Positions 43,240 through 55,527 are shown, counted from the stretch's first letter. The stretch: 64,000 bases of DNA from Cordylochernes scorpioides (GCA_030710605.1 CP092863.1:137610994-137674993), one strand, 5' to 3'. Translations and numbers: made by a program. The notes: generated from the sequence alone by a model not told the origin.

Positions 43240-43520
43240 AATATTGTTTGGGGAAACATTCATTCAAAACAAAATACAGGCGAAGCCAAGTCCTTTGTCT
43301 GGTTCAAATTTCTGACAAAAGTTGCATAGCTTGCAATATGCAAATAGGTATTTATCTGAACTAGAAAGTGGTATTAATATAGTACAAATATTTTTTGGGG
43401 AAACACTCATTCGAGCAAATACAGGCGAATCCAAGTCCTTTGTCTAGTTCAAATTTCTGACAAAAGTTGCATAGCTTGCAATATGCAAATATGTATTTAT
43501 CTGAATTCGAAAGTAGTAAT
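43240..43520 (+). repeat. 145-bp tandem duplication
   Basis: TTGCAATATGCAAAT starts at 43331 and 43476. Each unit contains GGGGAAACA, AATACAGGCGAA, CCAAGTCCTTTGTCT and TTCTGACAAAAGTTGCATAG. Two units. Confidence 0.85.
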
Positions 43521-43524
43521 AACG

Positions 43525-43730
43525 CATTGCGGTAATATTCACTCCATTACAATTTCCTCCGGGTTAATTAAATTCACTCGGAATTATTATCTCATTAACT
43601 TTGTTTAATAAGCATTTTTATCCAGAACAATTTCTTCCTTTTTTTGTAGGATTATCATTTATCGCTTATTCGTCTGCTTTCGTCTCAAACAACGAATCTA
43701 TATTTTAACATTAGAGATATCTATATATTA
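43525..43730. other. Unassigned
   Basis: AT-rich; nothing recognised. Confidence 0.35.
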
Positions 43731-43734
43731 TGAA

Positions 43735-43890
43735 TGATTTTTATACAGATTATTAATTTTTATATTTTGTTACTCTGGAAACTTCCCTCATTGCTTATCT
43801 TATATATTATAAATGTTGATTTTGTGCTTGTCTTAAATAAATTGCCGTGTCATTCTGAAGTTTGTCTTTCCTGATTTTCTACGTTACAAT
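43735..43890 (+). mobile_element. Family R right half
   Basis: TTTATATTTTGTTACTCTGG, CTCATTGCTTATCTTATAT, GTCTTAAATAAATTGCCGTG and CTTTCCTGATTTTC correspond to 16715-16850. Confidence 0.6.
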
Positions 43891-43914
43891 ATTATGAATA
43901 ATATTTATAAGAAA

Positions 43915-44240
43915 TATACATTATTTTAGACGTGTATGATTCTGTTTGTATTATATACAATTTTCTACTGCCTTTACTGCAATGATAAAAAATATTGGGA
44001 AGGGCATGGCTCATCAGTAGTGAACCCTCCCAACGGTTTCGCCAGTTTAATCTACCATACCGCTGTAATATTGCAATTTTCTGTTTTCCATAGATTAAAC
44101 TGGCGAAACCAGGGTTCACCACTGATGAGTCAGGCATTCCCAATAGTTTATCATTGCAGTAAGGGCAGTAGATAATTGTTTTAATACAAAAAGAATCATA
44201 CGCGTCGAAAATAGTTTAAATTTCGTTTAACAGATGGCGC
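43915..44240. repeat. Family D foldback
   Basis: Arms from AGACGTGTATGATTCTG to AGAATCATACGCGTCG. Two opposed centres: GCTCATCAGTAGTGAACCC and GGGTTCACCACTGATGAG. Right edge AGATGGCGCTGTAGG. Confidence 0.75.
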
Positions 44241-44244
44241 TGTA

Positions 44245-44570
44245 GGTCATCATATTAATAATATTTATATAGGTGTGTGTTAATTTATATTTTGAAACCT
44301 ACATTTGTAAAAGTGTGACGTGCTATTTAACCATTGTACGGTTGGTTGGGAAAAGTCTCCTGAATGGAACCAGGAGATCATACTGGGTAATATATAAAGG
44401 TACAGATAGCTACCCGAAAAGGAGAATCTCTTTGTAAAAAAACTTGGTAAAACGCAGGACTCTCATGGAATACTCTGATTAACACTATAGTGAATAACTT
44501 AGTTCTACAAATTCAGAGTACGATGAGGACAACAGAAATGTAAATTGAAACTAGTGTAAATTGTTTTTTT
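44245..44570. other. Unassigned
   Basis: GC-balanced 44330-44480 without recognised feature. Confidence 0.35.
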
Positions 44571-44572
44571 TT

Positions 44573-44692
44573 TTGGGCTCATGTTGAATTGTATATAGTA
44601 CTTGATTTATGTTCAATTAAAACCATTGTTATACTGGGAGTATCCTGTATGGGGCTTGATCCCTAATAAAGGTCTGTGTGTGTGTGTATTTA
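44573..44692 (+). mobile_element. Family G retroposon 3' end
   Basis: TTGAATTGTATATAGTAC, AAAACCATTGTTATACTGGG, CCTGTATGGGGCTTGATCC, TAATAAAGG and a GTGTGTGTGT tail. Other copies at 56365-56465 and 56625-56735. Confidence 0.65.
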
Positions 44693-44694
44693 AC

Positions 44695-45355
44695 CATTGT
44701 AAATTTGATAATCCATAGGATTGAATAGCTATATAGTTTTGAATTTGAGATATAAATGAGATTCTATAATTGGGGTGGAATACAAGAAGGTTTTATATAA
44801 CCTTACATTATAACATTTGTATTCATTGAAGTCTATTAAGGTTTGTATAAGAGAAATAGCTTGCGAATTTATATTTATTGGAATAAATTAGCGTTAAAAA
44901 AGGTTAGTACACCAAATTTTCTCTCAGAGAATGTTTTAATTATTCAGAAATGTAAATCAACCACACATTTGAAATGTTTTCTCCAATTGCAAAAGGCCAT
45001 TTCAACATCATGGATAGCAATCCCGTTAATGAAACTCATCTTCCCAACTGCCATCCAGTTTCTATATAACGGATTAAACGTGCCTCCATTTAACTAAATA
45101 CTTCTTTTTTGTTTTGTTTTAAATGATAGCGAGTGTATAGGTGATGTGATTAAACTCTAATGAGAGTTTGGTGAAGGAGTAATTTGGCGAAACCACTGAG
45201 AGGGTTCACCACTGATGAGTTAACCCCTTTAATTCAATAATGATTGAATGATTTATGTAAAAAATAAAGACGTTATCAAATATGTATTGTTACAAATTTT
45301 ATCGATAAATGGCGATTAAATTTATAAAACGAATTTAATAAAAAAATATATATAT
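44695..45355. other. Unassigned; family D remnant at 45180-45230
   Basis: 45183-45225 reads TTGGCGAAACCACTGAGAGG and CACCACTGATGAGTTAACCC. The 84-codon + frame at 44843-45097 is not recognised. Confidence 0.35.
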
Positions 45356-45359
45356 ATAC

Positions 45360-45596
45360 ATTTGGTTATCTCGTGTATGTTCAACAAAGGTTACTGTAAT
45401 ATCTTTCAGAGTTATTGTCTCAATCCCGATATACATGCTAAAAGGTACAACTTCCTTTAGTTTTGTTCACACTTGGTTATCTCGTGTGTCTCCAATAAAG
45501 GTCACTGTAATATCTTTCAGAGTTATTGTCTGAATCCCGATATACATGCCGAAAGGTACAACTTCTATAAGTTTTGTTTTTTTTCCATAAGTGAAC
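45360..45596 (-). mobile_element. Family A MITE, truncated, two units
   Basis: Two internal units (TTGGTTATCTCGTG at 45362 and 45473, spacing 111 bp); the left terminus is missing and the right one is degraded (TTTTCCATAAGTGAAC). Confidence 0.75.
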
Positions 45597-45599
45597 TTT

Positions 45600-46285
45600 G
45601 CTGTTTATAATGATCAATGCCACAAAAATAAGGAAATTTACAAAACTGACTTAAAAGTTTCAGTTATCATCTTGTGACAATAAACAATTCTTATCAAGTC
45701 AACGATACCATCTTTTTTAATTCCAAATTCCCATTGACGACCCCTTTATCATCAGAAATGGCTAAATATAATTAAGAGATAGACATCTATAAAAAAACAG
45801 CCTTCATTATTGTTGTAAAGGAATGATATTGCGGATGTGTGGCGCTGTGACCATCGAAGTGTCCACGGCAGAAATAAGGTCGAGGAGGGGCCTTGAGTCT
45901 TATATAAAGTTTGCTGCAGATCCCGGAAGATTACATAAGTCTCTGGGTCACCTACCTAATTGCTTCTCAAATCTAATGGTCCTAGAAAAAGGTGTTGGAG
46001 GAAAAACTTGTGACCGTTGAAGATGTTTTTTTTTCTTCTTCTCGATATATGATTTGAACTGACCTTCTTTCTACTTGTTACTCATTGGGCTTTCCTTTTA
46101 GCCTCGTTTTCTTCTTCTTCTCTTTTGTTTTGTGTGTTTGTAGGTTCCTTTTGTCTTGAATGGATGGATGGTTGGTTTACCAGAATTGAGGTTTTTATTT
46201 CTTTTGGAATCTTTTTTTATGAAGGTATTGATGCCATTATGAATAGCTGGATGTCTATTTATAGGATATGAAAGGTATTAAGCAC
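45600..46285. other. Unassigned
   Basis: 45820-46020 has a GC-balanced 65-codon + frame (CGAVTIEVSTAEIRSRRGLE). It is not recognised. The rest is T-rich. Confidence 0.3.
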
Positions 46286-46289
46286 GAAA

Positions 46290-46450
46290 TATTTATTTTC
46301 CATATAAAACAAATTTTCTACTGTCTTTATTGCGATGAGGAAAATATCAGAATGACTTGGATTATCTAAGATGAGCCTTTTCAGCTGCTTCACCGATTCT
46401 ATCCAACAAAGACTGATTTAAAAGTTATAATACTGTATTGGACGATTCTT
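46290..46450. repeat. Family D diverged copy
   Basis: TTTTCTACTGTCTTTATTGC, AGATGAGCC, TGCTTCACCGATTC, ACTGTATTGGACGATTC. Confidence 0.5.
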
Positions 46451-46544
46451 CATTAACTAAATAGTTTTCTGGACTTAACATCATATGGGTTTATGAGTTC
46501 TATTACTAAAATTAAAATATAAACATTAGGCCTCCAGGAAAGTT

Positions 46545-46920
46545 TCTTTTTTATTTATAAATATCTCCAGCTTTCGGACAAGAAAGCCCTTCTACAGGAG
46601 AAAATATTTACATTGAACCGCCAATAGAATTAAAATCAAAATAAAATGGTTCGGGTGTTTACAGTTATTTGAATGCAGGATCAACGCGGGCTTCCATTGC
46701 CCGTGATTATCGACTTTGCTATTCAGAGGCGATATCTTCATTTGGAGGTTATGCGGTGGGTTCTCAGGGAATATTATATTATAAATTTCCGGAATATCTA
46801 TTCTTCTGTTAATACTATTGTGCTTTTTGGATATGGTGGATTCTATTATAAGTCTCTGTAGTCTAAATACCCTTTCCTGAAAGCTAGAGATATTTATAAA
46901 TAAAAGATTTGTAAAAAAAG
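46545..46920. repeat. Family P foldback with ribozyme-like centre
   Basis: Arms TTATTTATAAATATCTCC,AGCTTTC (46551-46577) and CTGAAAGCTAGAGATATT (46877-46894) are complementary. On - at 46603-46565 the centre reads CTCC, TGTAGA, A, GGGC, TTTCTT, GTCC, GAAAGCT, GGAG: stem I CTCC/GGAG, stem II GGGC/GTCC and GAAA as in a hammerhead, but A6 is U and H17 is G, which should be inactivating. Confidence 0.45.
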
Positions 46921-46924
46921 AAAC

Positions 46925-47140
46925 ATTTCCCTCGAGCCCTAATGTTTGTATTTTAATATTGATTCAAGAGATTATTTTATCGAGTTATATTACTGATTAT
47001 ACACAAAAGATGTTACATTTTTATGCGATATTTTAGGTATCCTCATTTTCACAAGGATTTTTATAACTTTGCTGAAAAACAAAACTAATTAGAAAATTTC
47101 AAGCTTTCACTTTATCACCCACGTAGTATATAGCCCAATA
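46925..47140. other. Unassigned, AT-rich
   Basis: Nothing recognised before the LINE remnant. Confidence 0.35.
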
Positions 47141-47143
47141 CAT

Positions 47144-47323
47144 CCAGATGGCACAAGAACCTACAGGACATACAACAACTGTCCTGGTGTGGAACCAACA
47201 CCTACCCACATATTCTCATGTCCAGCAATGGCCGCAGCCTTGTAGAAAATTGACATGGACCCACAACTTTATACACCCAAGATAGAGGACATTGCTGTGA
47301 TAGAGATGTATGGAGACATCTGA
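47144..47323 (+). pseudogene. LINE ORF2 C-terminal end (remnant)
   Basis: The frame from 47144 reads PDGTRTYRTYNNCPGVEPTP, then THIFSCPAMAAAL, one in-frame stop, then KIDMDPQLYTPKIEDIAVIE and a terminal stop at 47321. The pattern C..G.E.T..HIFSCPA is typical of the cysteine/histidine motif at the end of Jockey/CR1-type LINE ORF2. The reverse transcriptase domain is missing (5' truncation) and the stop shows it is dead. A short 3' tail with (CAA)n follows, as usual for such elements. Confidence 0.55.
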
Positions 47324-47578
47324 GGCTCTTCATTGGACACGACAACAACAACAGAAAATTGACATGGACCCAGAACTTTATACACCCAAGATAGAGAACA
47401 TTGCTGTGATAGAGATGTATGGAGACATCTGAAGCTCTTCATTGGACACGACAACAACAACAGTAAATTGAAATGGACCCAGAACTTTACACACCCAAGA
47501 TAGAGAACAATGCTGTGATAGAGATGTATGGAGACATCTGAGGCTCTTCAATGGACACAAACAACAACAACAGTATAT
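47245..47578 (+). repeat. 109-bp tandem triplication of the LINE 3' end
   Basis: Unit starts at 47245, 47354 and 47463 (period 109 bp). Each unit holds the last codons of the LINE frame (ACACCCAAGATAGAG...ATGTATGGAGACATCTGA) plus the 3' tail with ACGACAACAACAACAG. Long minus frames here are repeat artefacts. Confidence 0.85.
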
Positions 47579-47579
47579 A

Positions 47580-48008
47580 GCCCTGTCAATATATAAGTGT
47601 ATGTATGGACCAAGTATATAACATATATATATTTTATCTAACTGGATATTTATATTAAGTTATAGATAAATCTTTGAAAGAGGGGAAGTAAATAAAAATA
47701 TTCCCTATGGTTTATTTGGAGAAGAAATTGAATATTTTATTCGGGGAGGGAAAAATAGTCAAAAATATTTCACGCGTGCCAACTTTATATACAAATATTC
47801 TAAGAAATATTTTCGTTTATTATTTCTATTAAAGTTGTTTCTTCTCTTTGAAATATTCAGGAGAGAGGACCAAATTCTGTCTTTGAATTGTAGTATTTCT
47901 CAATATGTTATATTTTATATGAAACATATATATTGTTTTTAACAATCTTCTTGAAATAAGACTGATCATTATAATATTGTCGTGAAATTTGTTTAAAGTG
48001 TAATCAAA
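47580..48008. other. Unassigned, AT-rich
   Basis: Nothing recognised. Confidence 0.4.
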
Positions 48009-48011
48009 GTA

Positions 48012-48155
48012 CAGTTAAACCTGTCTATAACGCCTCCCTCTCTATAGCGCCCCATTTTAAATACGTAGTACGATGCGATTTACATTAAAAGTGACCTCTC
48101 TATAGCACCCTATTTTTGTGAGTCCCAAGAGGGGGTGTTATAGACAGGTTTAACT
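48012..48155. mobile_element. Pogo-like MITE (144 bp)
   Basis: Ends CAGTTAAACCTGTCTATAAC and TTATAGACAGGTTTAACTG; TA at 48010-48011, with CA in place of TA on the right. Same family as 9465-9567 but with a longer interior. Confidence 0.8.
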
Positions 48156-48384
48156 GCAATTGTTTATTAGTAAATATGTAAAAATACAATAGTTTGATGT
48201 TATATGAGAAATATAAATTATGTAACTGGATATATTTCTTCTTTAGATTGTTGTAAGGAAGACATTACACTCACCTTAATTACACGTACCTTAATACAAT
48301 AATAAAACCTGCTATGATAGCTCTGTGTACTTCTATTCTTTAATGGTGACAATTATTATATAATGATCAAAATGTATAATATAA

Positions 48385-48675
48385 ATAATATGTCCATAGT
48401 TTTCTTGAAAATTATTTCTGAGATTCCACCCTTCACAGTGTAGCTTATATATAAGCAGAATCGTTCAATACAGTATTAGAGCTCTGAGAAGCGGTCTGGT
48501 AGATTAAATTGGCGAAACCGCTGGGAGGGTTCACCACTGATGACCCAAGCTCTCCCAATATATTTTTTCATCGCAGTAAGGACAGTAGAAGTTTGTATTG
48601 CATATAAAAGAAACATTCGTTCTTTTAAATCCTTTAATTTTATATATATATATGGCGCGTTATTGCTTTGTGTTA
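48385..48675. repeat. Family D copy
   Basis: ATGTCCATAGTTTTCTTG, TTGGCGAAACCGCTGGGAGG, CACCACTGATGACCCAAGC, TCGCAGTAAGGACAGTAG and ATGGCGCGTTATTGC. The base after CTGATGA is C instead of G. Confidence 0.75.
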
Positions 48676-48679
48676 ATAT

Positions 48680-50475
48680 ATATAATGTTCAAGAAAATTG
48701 ATTTCTATACCAGCTAGATATAATATATTCAAAATACATTTTTAAAATTTGTAACCATTTATCTTATCAAAATTTCACATTTTATAAAACATGTTTTCTT
48801 TAATAACAAAACAACTTTGAAAATACGTGTAAACTGTGCGGAAAGCCATCGGAAAAGGAAAATAGGCTATTTTTAAACATTTATTTCCATAATCATATTT
48901 CCATCATTCCACTTTAATGTGTATTGTAGATACATGTGTTACCTCTTTGGGAAGATGTTCTAAAGAAACATTTAAAACAAGAAGAAAACTTCTCCCAGTG
49001 TTTTCAAAGAGGAATTTAGATAGAGATGAACTTTTTGTTTTTCTTCTAACAATATATAAACAGAAAAATTATATTTTCCAGTCCTGTATCATCAATTTAA
49101 ATTATTATAACGCGGCAAAACACCCGTCTTTTTTTTTTTTTTTCTTTTCAACTTGAGAATAAACGTATTTGATATTGGCAAAGCTTTCTGATAACAAAAT
49201 ATTACCCAGCTTTTTATAAAAATATATATAATCTATTTTGATATTAAATATAGTCAAATCCACACAAAAATATGTTTTGAAGTTATATCGAAGATTATGA
49301 TAAACTCTAAGAATTTTTTTTTTTTATTCTAATTTAAAGCGCTATGTCCCCCTTTGGGACACTTGCGCTGTCATACATGTATGCCATTTGTCTATACATA
49401 TATATACAATAATTTTAGGCCTTGAATAGAATAGTCATATGATGTTAACAATGAGAAAGAGAGAAAAAAAAAACGAGAAAAGAACTGGGTACAAAAGAAA
49501 GAAATGTCTAGCAATATGTACAATCAGCATAATATAAATTATCAGTTTCTTAAAAGATATTTGTTGCTATATAATTTAAAATATATCTACAAAAGGTATT
49601 TAATATACATTTCTTTACTGGAAATAAAAATACTTGGATCTGTTATTGTCGATTCTATAGTCTTGTTAGAATAAAATAAGAATAACAATGTTATCAGAGA
49701 GAGAGAGGTAAGTTAATATACATCCAACCATTTAAGACTGTGGAGAATTGTTACATATATATAATAAATTGTATTTTCAAATATAAAAAAAAACTATTTA
49801 CAGGTTAAAAAACTATCTATTAAATGTATTCTATAACATTTTGATATATATGTAAATAGGGAGTCATTAAGGAATTATAGTCTGCGGAATAAATATATTC
49901 GCTGGATCACAGTATTTATCAGTAATTGGATTTGGAGATGGCTTGTTATATATATATGGCAGAATCCTTTTATCGATATTGAACTGTGCGTCTATAATAG
50001 GCTGCCTTTCAAATAAGATTATACTTACCCTTATATATATATATATGTCGTATTTCTGGGTGGATTTTGTGAAAGCTTTGTCAACATCAAATGTACTTTT
50101 TTCTCAAGTTGAAAGGAAATAAAGGCAGGGGTGTTACCGAGGTATAATAATTTAAACTAATGATAGGAGACTGTGAAATGTCAAAATTTTTGTTTAGGTA
50201 TTGTTAGGATATTAATCAAAAAAGTTTATCTTTCACTAAAATGATCATGTAAGTTGTCGGGATATGTCTCTTCTATTTTTAATATAGCGCGTTATGTATT
50301 GCCTATTTATTTATACATATATAGCCTATTATTTATTGATATATTTGATCCGAGACACATTAATGTCTTATATTAGTGTTAAAAAATTTAGCTATTTAAC
50401 GTTTCCTATTTAAAAATAAGAGATACTTACAATACCTTGTGTTCCTTTATTTAATCCGATAACAACAAGGTTAAT
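48680..50475. other. Unassigned, AT-rich; weak K relic at 50220-50290
   Basis: Poly(T) at 49130-49143 and GAGAGAGAG at 49698. 50255-50285 (TTGTCGGGATATGTC) resembles the K end. No gene seen. Confidence 0.35.
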
Positions 50476-50479
50476 ATAT

Positions 50480-50715
50480 TTTAATTAAAAAGGCATATAT
50501 TGGATCATAATATCATTTATTTTGCCAATATTTCAGTTGGCTGAACGCGAACCTTTATCAAGGTGTTATACCATTTTAAAGTGTGTTCTGTTGTAACACC
50601 TTGATTAAGGTTGGCGTTCAGCCAACTGAAATATTGGTAAAATAAATGATGTTTTTGATCCAATATATGCCTTTTTAATTAAATATTTATTTATGGATTG
50701 CTCTATTTTCAAATA
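50480..50715. repeat. Family B foldback with both arms
   Basis: Arms 50487-50565 and 50590-50685 face each other. On - the left centre is CCTTGATAAAGGTTCGC, GTTCA, GCCAACT, GAAATATTGGC; on + the right centre is CTTGATTAAGGTTGGC, GTTCA, GCCAACT, GAAATATTGGT. A transcript from either strand would contain one ribozyme-like hairpin. Confidence 0.7.
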
Positions 50716-50719
50716 TATA

Positions 50720-51755
50720 TATATATATATATATATCAACAAAACAAACTTATGCAAAATTACCAAAAGTACAGTACTGCCCAATCATAAAGAAAAATTA
50801 AAGAATAATCAAATATTTTACACAAATAAACACAAAGCAGTTTTTTATACTATTTATATAGATGATATGTGATTTATATTGAGAGAGTTTTTGATTATTT
50901 TATTTGAACTATATAGCGGGTAGTTTTATATCATCATAGTTAATGGAAGATGGATTACACATGTACTGTAAATACACCCAATATATCTAAAACATTAGAC
51001 TTTAAACAACCATATATAAATACTATCTTTTTCATGGTTTCATAGATATATATATATTAACGAACTCTAAATTGATTTTAAAAAACCTAACGCGCTAATA
51101 GCTATAGATTTTACTTATTTTAAATATTACTTGTAGCACATGATAACCTTGACAGAGTTGATGACTCTGTTTGTACTTCTTTCAACTTTATACTTAAATA
51201 TGTTTCCCTCTCAGAGCTCTTTTTTTTGTGTTAGAATTTCCATTTAGCAAGTAAGAAAACTGTAACCGATATGTCTTCAATAGAAACTATTGATATTTGG
51301 CATTACTTAGGGTTTAAATAGTAACTTGTTTGCATAGAAATTACATTGAAACATCCAATTTTTATCATAGGGCTTACAAAACTACCAAACGATTCAACTA
51401 TATTAGAACGTAACGTAACATACAAATATAATAAACATTGGATAATAATATAAACCTGCTCCAATATTCAAATAAGGGTTTTTCCAATGTAGAAGAGCTA
51501 TAGGTAAACAAGCGAAAGTTAAAAATAAGTCTGGCAGCACGAGAAAAAATTTTGCAAATTCAGCAAAACAACAACTGGCGGCACTGGACGACTGCTTCTG
51601 ATCGTCTGGTGGAAATAGCCGATTGCATGTTTTTACGAGAACGTTTTACAACGATCAAACAATTATTTTTTATGGTTGATCATATATGATGTAAGATAAA
51701 ATTGTATATATTATTACACATTGAAATATATTATAATACAATATAATGCGGCTTA
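50720..51755. other. Unassigned
   Basis: AT-rich. 51540-51660 is less so (GGCGGCACTGGACGACTGC). Nothing recognised. Confidence 0.35.
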
Positions 51756-51759
51756 TGAT

Positions 51760-51960
51760 TGTAAAACGACATTTTAAAATTATCCCGTATGTGTTTCTTT
51801 TGAACGAAAAATTCCGTTTATCATTACTATTCACAATTCATCCTTTCATACTTCATTCCTAAGGTTAGAAATAATCGTTATTTCTCCTTAAAAATATATT
51901 TCGATTTTTCGTTTAAAAGAAACACATGCGGGATAATTTTAAAATGTCGTTTTACATTGA
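51760..51960. repeat. Family I foldback
   Basis: AAACGACATTTTAAAATTAT at left and ATAATTTTAAAATGTCGTTT at right; middle TCATTACTATTCACAATTC. Shorter than 36920-37300 and without the tRNA-like loop. Confidence 0.75.
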
Positions 51961-51964
51961 AATA

Positions 51965-52795
51965 TATAAAGAAAATGTTTTTAAAGAAGTCATTTGAATA
52001 CAAAGACATGTGTCAGCATTTAAAACAAATATTCAACATTTTAAATTTAAAACGATAATATCGTGTGTGTGATAACTAGTATTTCTCTATGATTTTAATT
52101 ATTATTTTGTCCTAAGTTTTACACACTAATTTTTACATTTAGTTAAAAAGGGGGGGAAATTATTCTTAAATATTTGGAAAAAATAAATTATTCAAACCAT
52201 ATTTATGGTATTGAAAGGAAATTAGAAAGAAAATCGAGTCTGATATATCTACTTTTTGTTCATATGTTAATTCTCCTTTGAATAGAAATAATATATTTGA
52301 ATCAAGTATTTTTGGATGTTTATTAAAAGACGTTTAAAATAATGTACTTATTTCAAGTAATTGATTTTAATTTCTCTTATATTTTATAAAGTTAATTAAT
52401 AAAATATCTTTTACATTTTTAAAAATTCCATTAAAATATATTACAGGCTTCTATGAATATTGAATGATTGAATTTAACAAGATTACTTGGCTTGCATTTC
52501 GTCGCGTATGTTTTATACGCCAATGTATATTTGTAGCAAAGTATATTTTTTTTTAGAGAAGTCATTTTTGTTGGTGGTGGATCTCAATAATTATTCTCTG
52601 TATAAAATATAAATATTCTTTATTGAAGGTAAAAAATAAGAAACATAAATTACTAAATATATCTGAGTAAACATTACTAATAAAATAACATCTCTCTCTC
52701 ACCAGAGAAAATATCTCTATTTACGGGGCTGCTAACCAAAATAAATGATTTTTGAGCCCCAAAAATCTCTAACCACAACTCTCACCTATATATAT
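51965..52795. other. Unassigned, AT-rich
   Basis: Nothing recognised. Confidence 0.4.
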
Positions 52796-52799
52796 ATGT

Positions 52800-53180
52800 T
52801 ATATAAAGGTATTATTTTAAAATTATATTTCATCGATTCAAATACTCTGTTTAAATCGACCGCCAGAGGTCACGCTTTCTCTATAAATACTCATTGTTGT
52901 TGTTCCCCTTTGGTCGGCTCAAAACATTTGTACATTATGTAGATAAGTTTTTCATTTTTTTATTCTTACGCCTTAAGCCAGGCAGTACTTTAATCAAATT
53001 ATGTTCTTATATATTACATTAGCTCAATTAAAACAATCTCTTATCAAGACCATTTTTGTTGTTATACTTTCAAGATTTTAACCACGACTGCACCGCCATA
53101 GCTTAATCCTTAAGATAACCAAAATTAAGATAATTTCACAATTCCAAAATCAACAGAAAATTTCATCTCTATTTTCTTTA
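52800..53180 (+). repeat. Family L copy
   Basis: ATTTCATCGATTCAAATACT, ACCGCCAGAGGTCACGC, TTGTTGTTGTTCCCCTTTGG, CCTTAAGCCAGGCAGTAC and CATAGCTTAATCCTTAAG. The copy lies alone, not paired. Confidence 0.65.
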
Positions 53181-53184
53181 TATA

Positions 53185-53990
53185 AGATATATACACTGCT
53201 GACACCACAGATTTTAAGTCACAGATTATTACAATCATAGAATAAAAATAATATTTGACAATAACATCCAACAATTTTGAGTTTCAACGTAATATTTGAT
53301 TTATTAAAAATCTTTCATTTACAAAAAGTGTACTATTGTAGTTACATTTATATTAACCTTTAATTATGGAGAATGTAAAATTTTGAGAATAAAAATATAT
53401 AGAGATTATCTATTCTTTTAAATATTTTTATCGTTTGTATTTATAGGTATTAAAAATATAGAGATGATATCTATACGTTTAACTGTGTTTTATCGTTTGA
53501 ATTTTATATAGGTTGTAGTAAGCCTAAAATAAATTGTATAACTTACCTTAAGTATGAAATAAAAATTTCTTATTTGACATTCCTGCAACAAAGCAAATTT
53601 TAAAATTGTTTACAATCATAACAAGAGAGAATACCATTTTATTATATATTTGCAGAAAGAATTATATGAAATAGATTAATATATTATTTATCTGTATTTT
53701 TTTATTTATAGTAAATTTTAACAAGTAATAAATAACTTCAATTTATTGTGTGTGGAAATATTGATATAAAATGGGTTAAGAATTAAATTGGAATTGTATA
53801 TATAAAATATCGATTAATAAAAAAATAATGTTTGCTAATTTTTATCTCTCACTATGTAAAAAAGAAAATCTAAAATATATTGGTTTACAATTTATTTGTG
53901 TTATATAGGGTGATCTATCTCAAATATAAAACGATTTTATTTCGAAAATACTTTACCAAATTTTGCATATGCTTATTTAACCAAATAAAA
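53185..53990. other. Unassigned, AT-rich
   Basis: Nothing recognised. Confidence 0.4.
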
Positions 53991-53994
53991 TAAA

Positions 53995-54226
53995 GTATGA
54001 AATATAGGTTTTAACTTTTAATTAGACAATATTAATTAATTTTAAGACATTTTTCATTTTTATTTAGACATTTTTCATTTTAATTTAGTATATTTCAGTT
54101 CAATTTAGACATTTTTCATTTTAATTTAGACGCATCGACTTTTCTATAAAAAGGTCATGAAATAAAATGAAAAATGTCTAAATATAAATTAAAAGTGTCT
54201 AATTAAAAGTTAAAAACCTATATATC
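53995..54226. repeat. Foldback built on TTTAGACATTTTTCATTT
   Basis: Arms AATATAGGTTTTAACTTTTA (54001) and TAAAAGTTAAAAACCTATAT (54204-54223). The left half repeats TTTAGACATTTTTCATTTTA three times at spacings of about 30-60 bp. Single copy in the window. Confidence 0.7.
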
Positions 54227-54469
54227 AAATATCATTTTCTATATACAGATAGAAAAAAGTACGAAACAATTCAAATTCAGGAAATATATATACCACTAAT
54301 ATCATTTTAAAATATTATTTTTGAATATATGTACTGTGTATATAAATATTTGAAATTACATATACATATATGTATTTTTCAAACATTTTCCCCTCTCCAT
54401 TAAGTATAGGTAAAATTATATTTTTTAAACTTAATTCGATTGACGTTATGTGGCGCTGAGTTTGTTGTT

Positions 54470-54590
54470 GACATAAACACGTTGTTATTATACCTTGAAA
54501 AAGGTTGGCGTTCAGCCAACTGAGAAATATTGCTAAATAAATTATATTTTGATCCAATATATGCCTTTTAAAATTAAATATACATATATA
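54470..54590 (+). repeat. Family B half copy
   Basis: CCTTGAAAAAGGTTGGC, GTTCA, GCCAACT, GAGAAATATTGC; right end AATATATGCCTTTTAAAATT. The core is more altered than in 41540-41720. Confidence 0.6.
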
Positions 54591-54594
54591 TAGG

Positions 54595-55525
54595 TGTTGT
54601 ATCATATAAAATATGGAATATTTAAGGTAAAAATATCAGGTTTCCATAGGGATATAAGTTTCTTAAAAATAAACAATCTGTACTCCAAAAGTTGAACAAA
54701 GGACTTTTTAAAAAGAAGCAGAAGATAGTTAACAAAGGTATTCTACGACCATTATTATTCACCCCAGTGTTGTAAAATCAATATTGGCGACCTTGAAACT
54801 TTCAACATAGCCTTAAAGCATTTATCACCCTACCCTCTCTCTCCCACTTTTTTAACAAAAAGATTTAATACAAACAGACACAAGGTCATGACTTAATCGT
54901 ATAGTAGACGAACAACTTCCTTACTTAATTATTTATCAAAAATTATTGGGGCGGGAAAAAAAAAGTTTTTACGGCGTATTCCCATTGTTTTACAATTAGA
55001 TTTTAATATATTCATGGCAGATTGTGACTAAGAAATTGAATGCAAGGGTATTAATATATGTCTAAAATGCAATTAAAAAATGGAAATTTTTAACCTTCCT
55101 TTTTTTTACTGATGGTATAACATAAGGTATCTTCTACTCTCTCTTTTATTTTTAACTGTCAGGTTTTTGAATAGAGGTTGGGTGACCTTGAAGCGTTTTT
55201 GAGCAGACGCCCCAGCTACCTACCCCCCAGACGAATGTCTACATCTGACGTAATTATACCCCCCCCCCCCCCCCCCCCCTTCCTTGTTATCCTCTATACG
55301 CACGCCCCCTCTAACTCCTCTTTTATAAAAAAAAAAAATGATATATAGTACGATATTTGGAATTTCCTCTCTTGTCTTTTCATACACCTATATTCGCTTA
55401 TCTCACTTTTTTTTTTCATAAAAGTTTTTTTAATATTTTTTTTATAGAATTCATGTTGAATTTGCTTATACTTTATTTAAAGATACTGATTCCAAGAATA
55501 TTAATCAAACATTATTGAAGAAAAA
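54595..55525. other. Unassigned; C homopolymer at 55259-55279
   Basis: A run of about 21 C follows GACGTAATTATA. 55160-55320 is unusually C-rich. No gene recognised. Confidence 0.45.
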
Positions 55526-55527
55526 TA

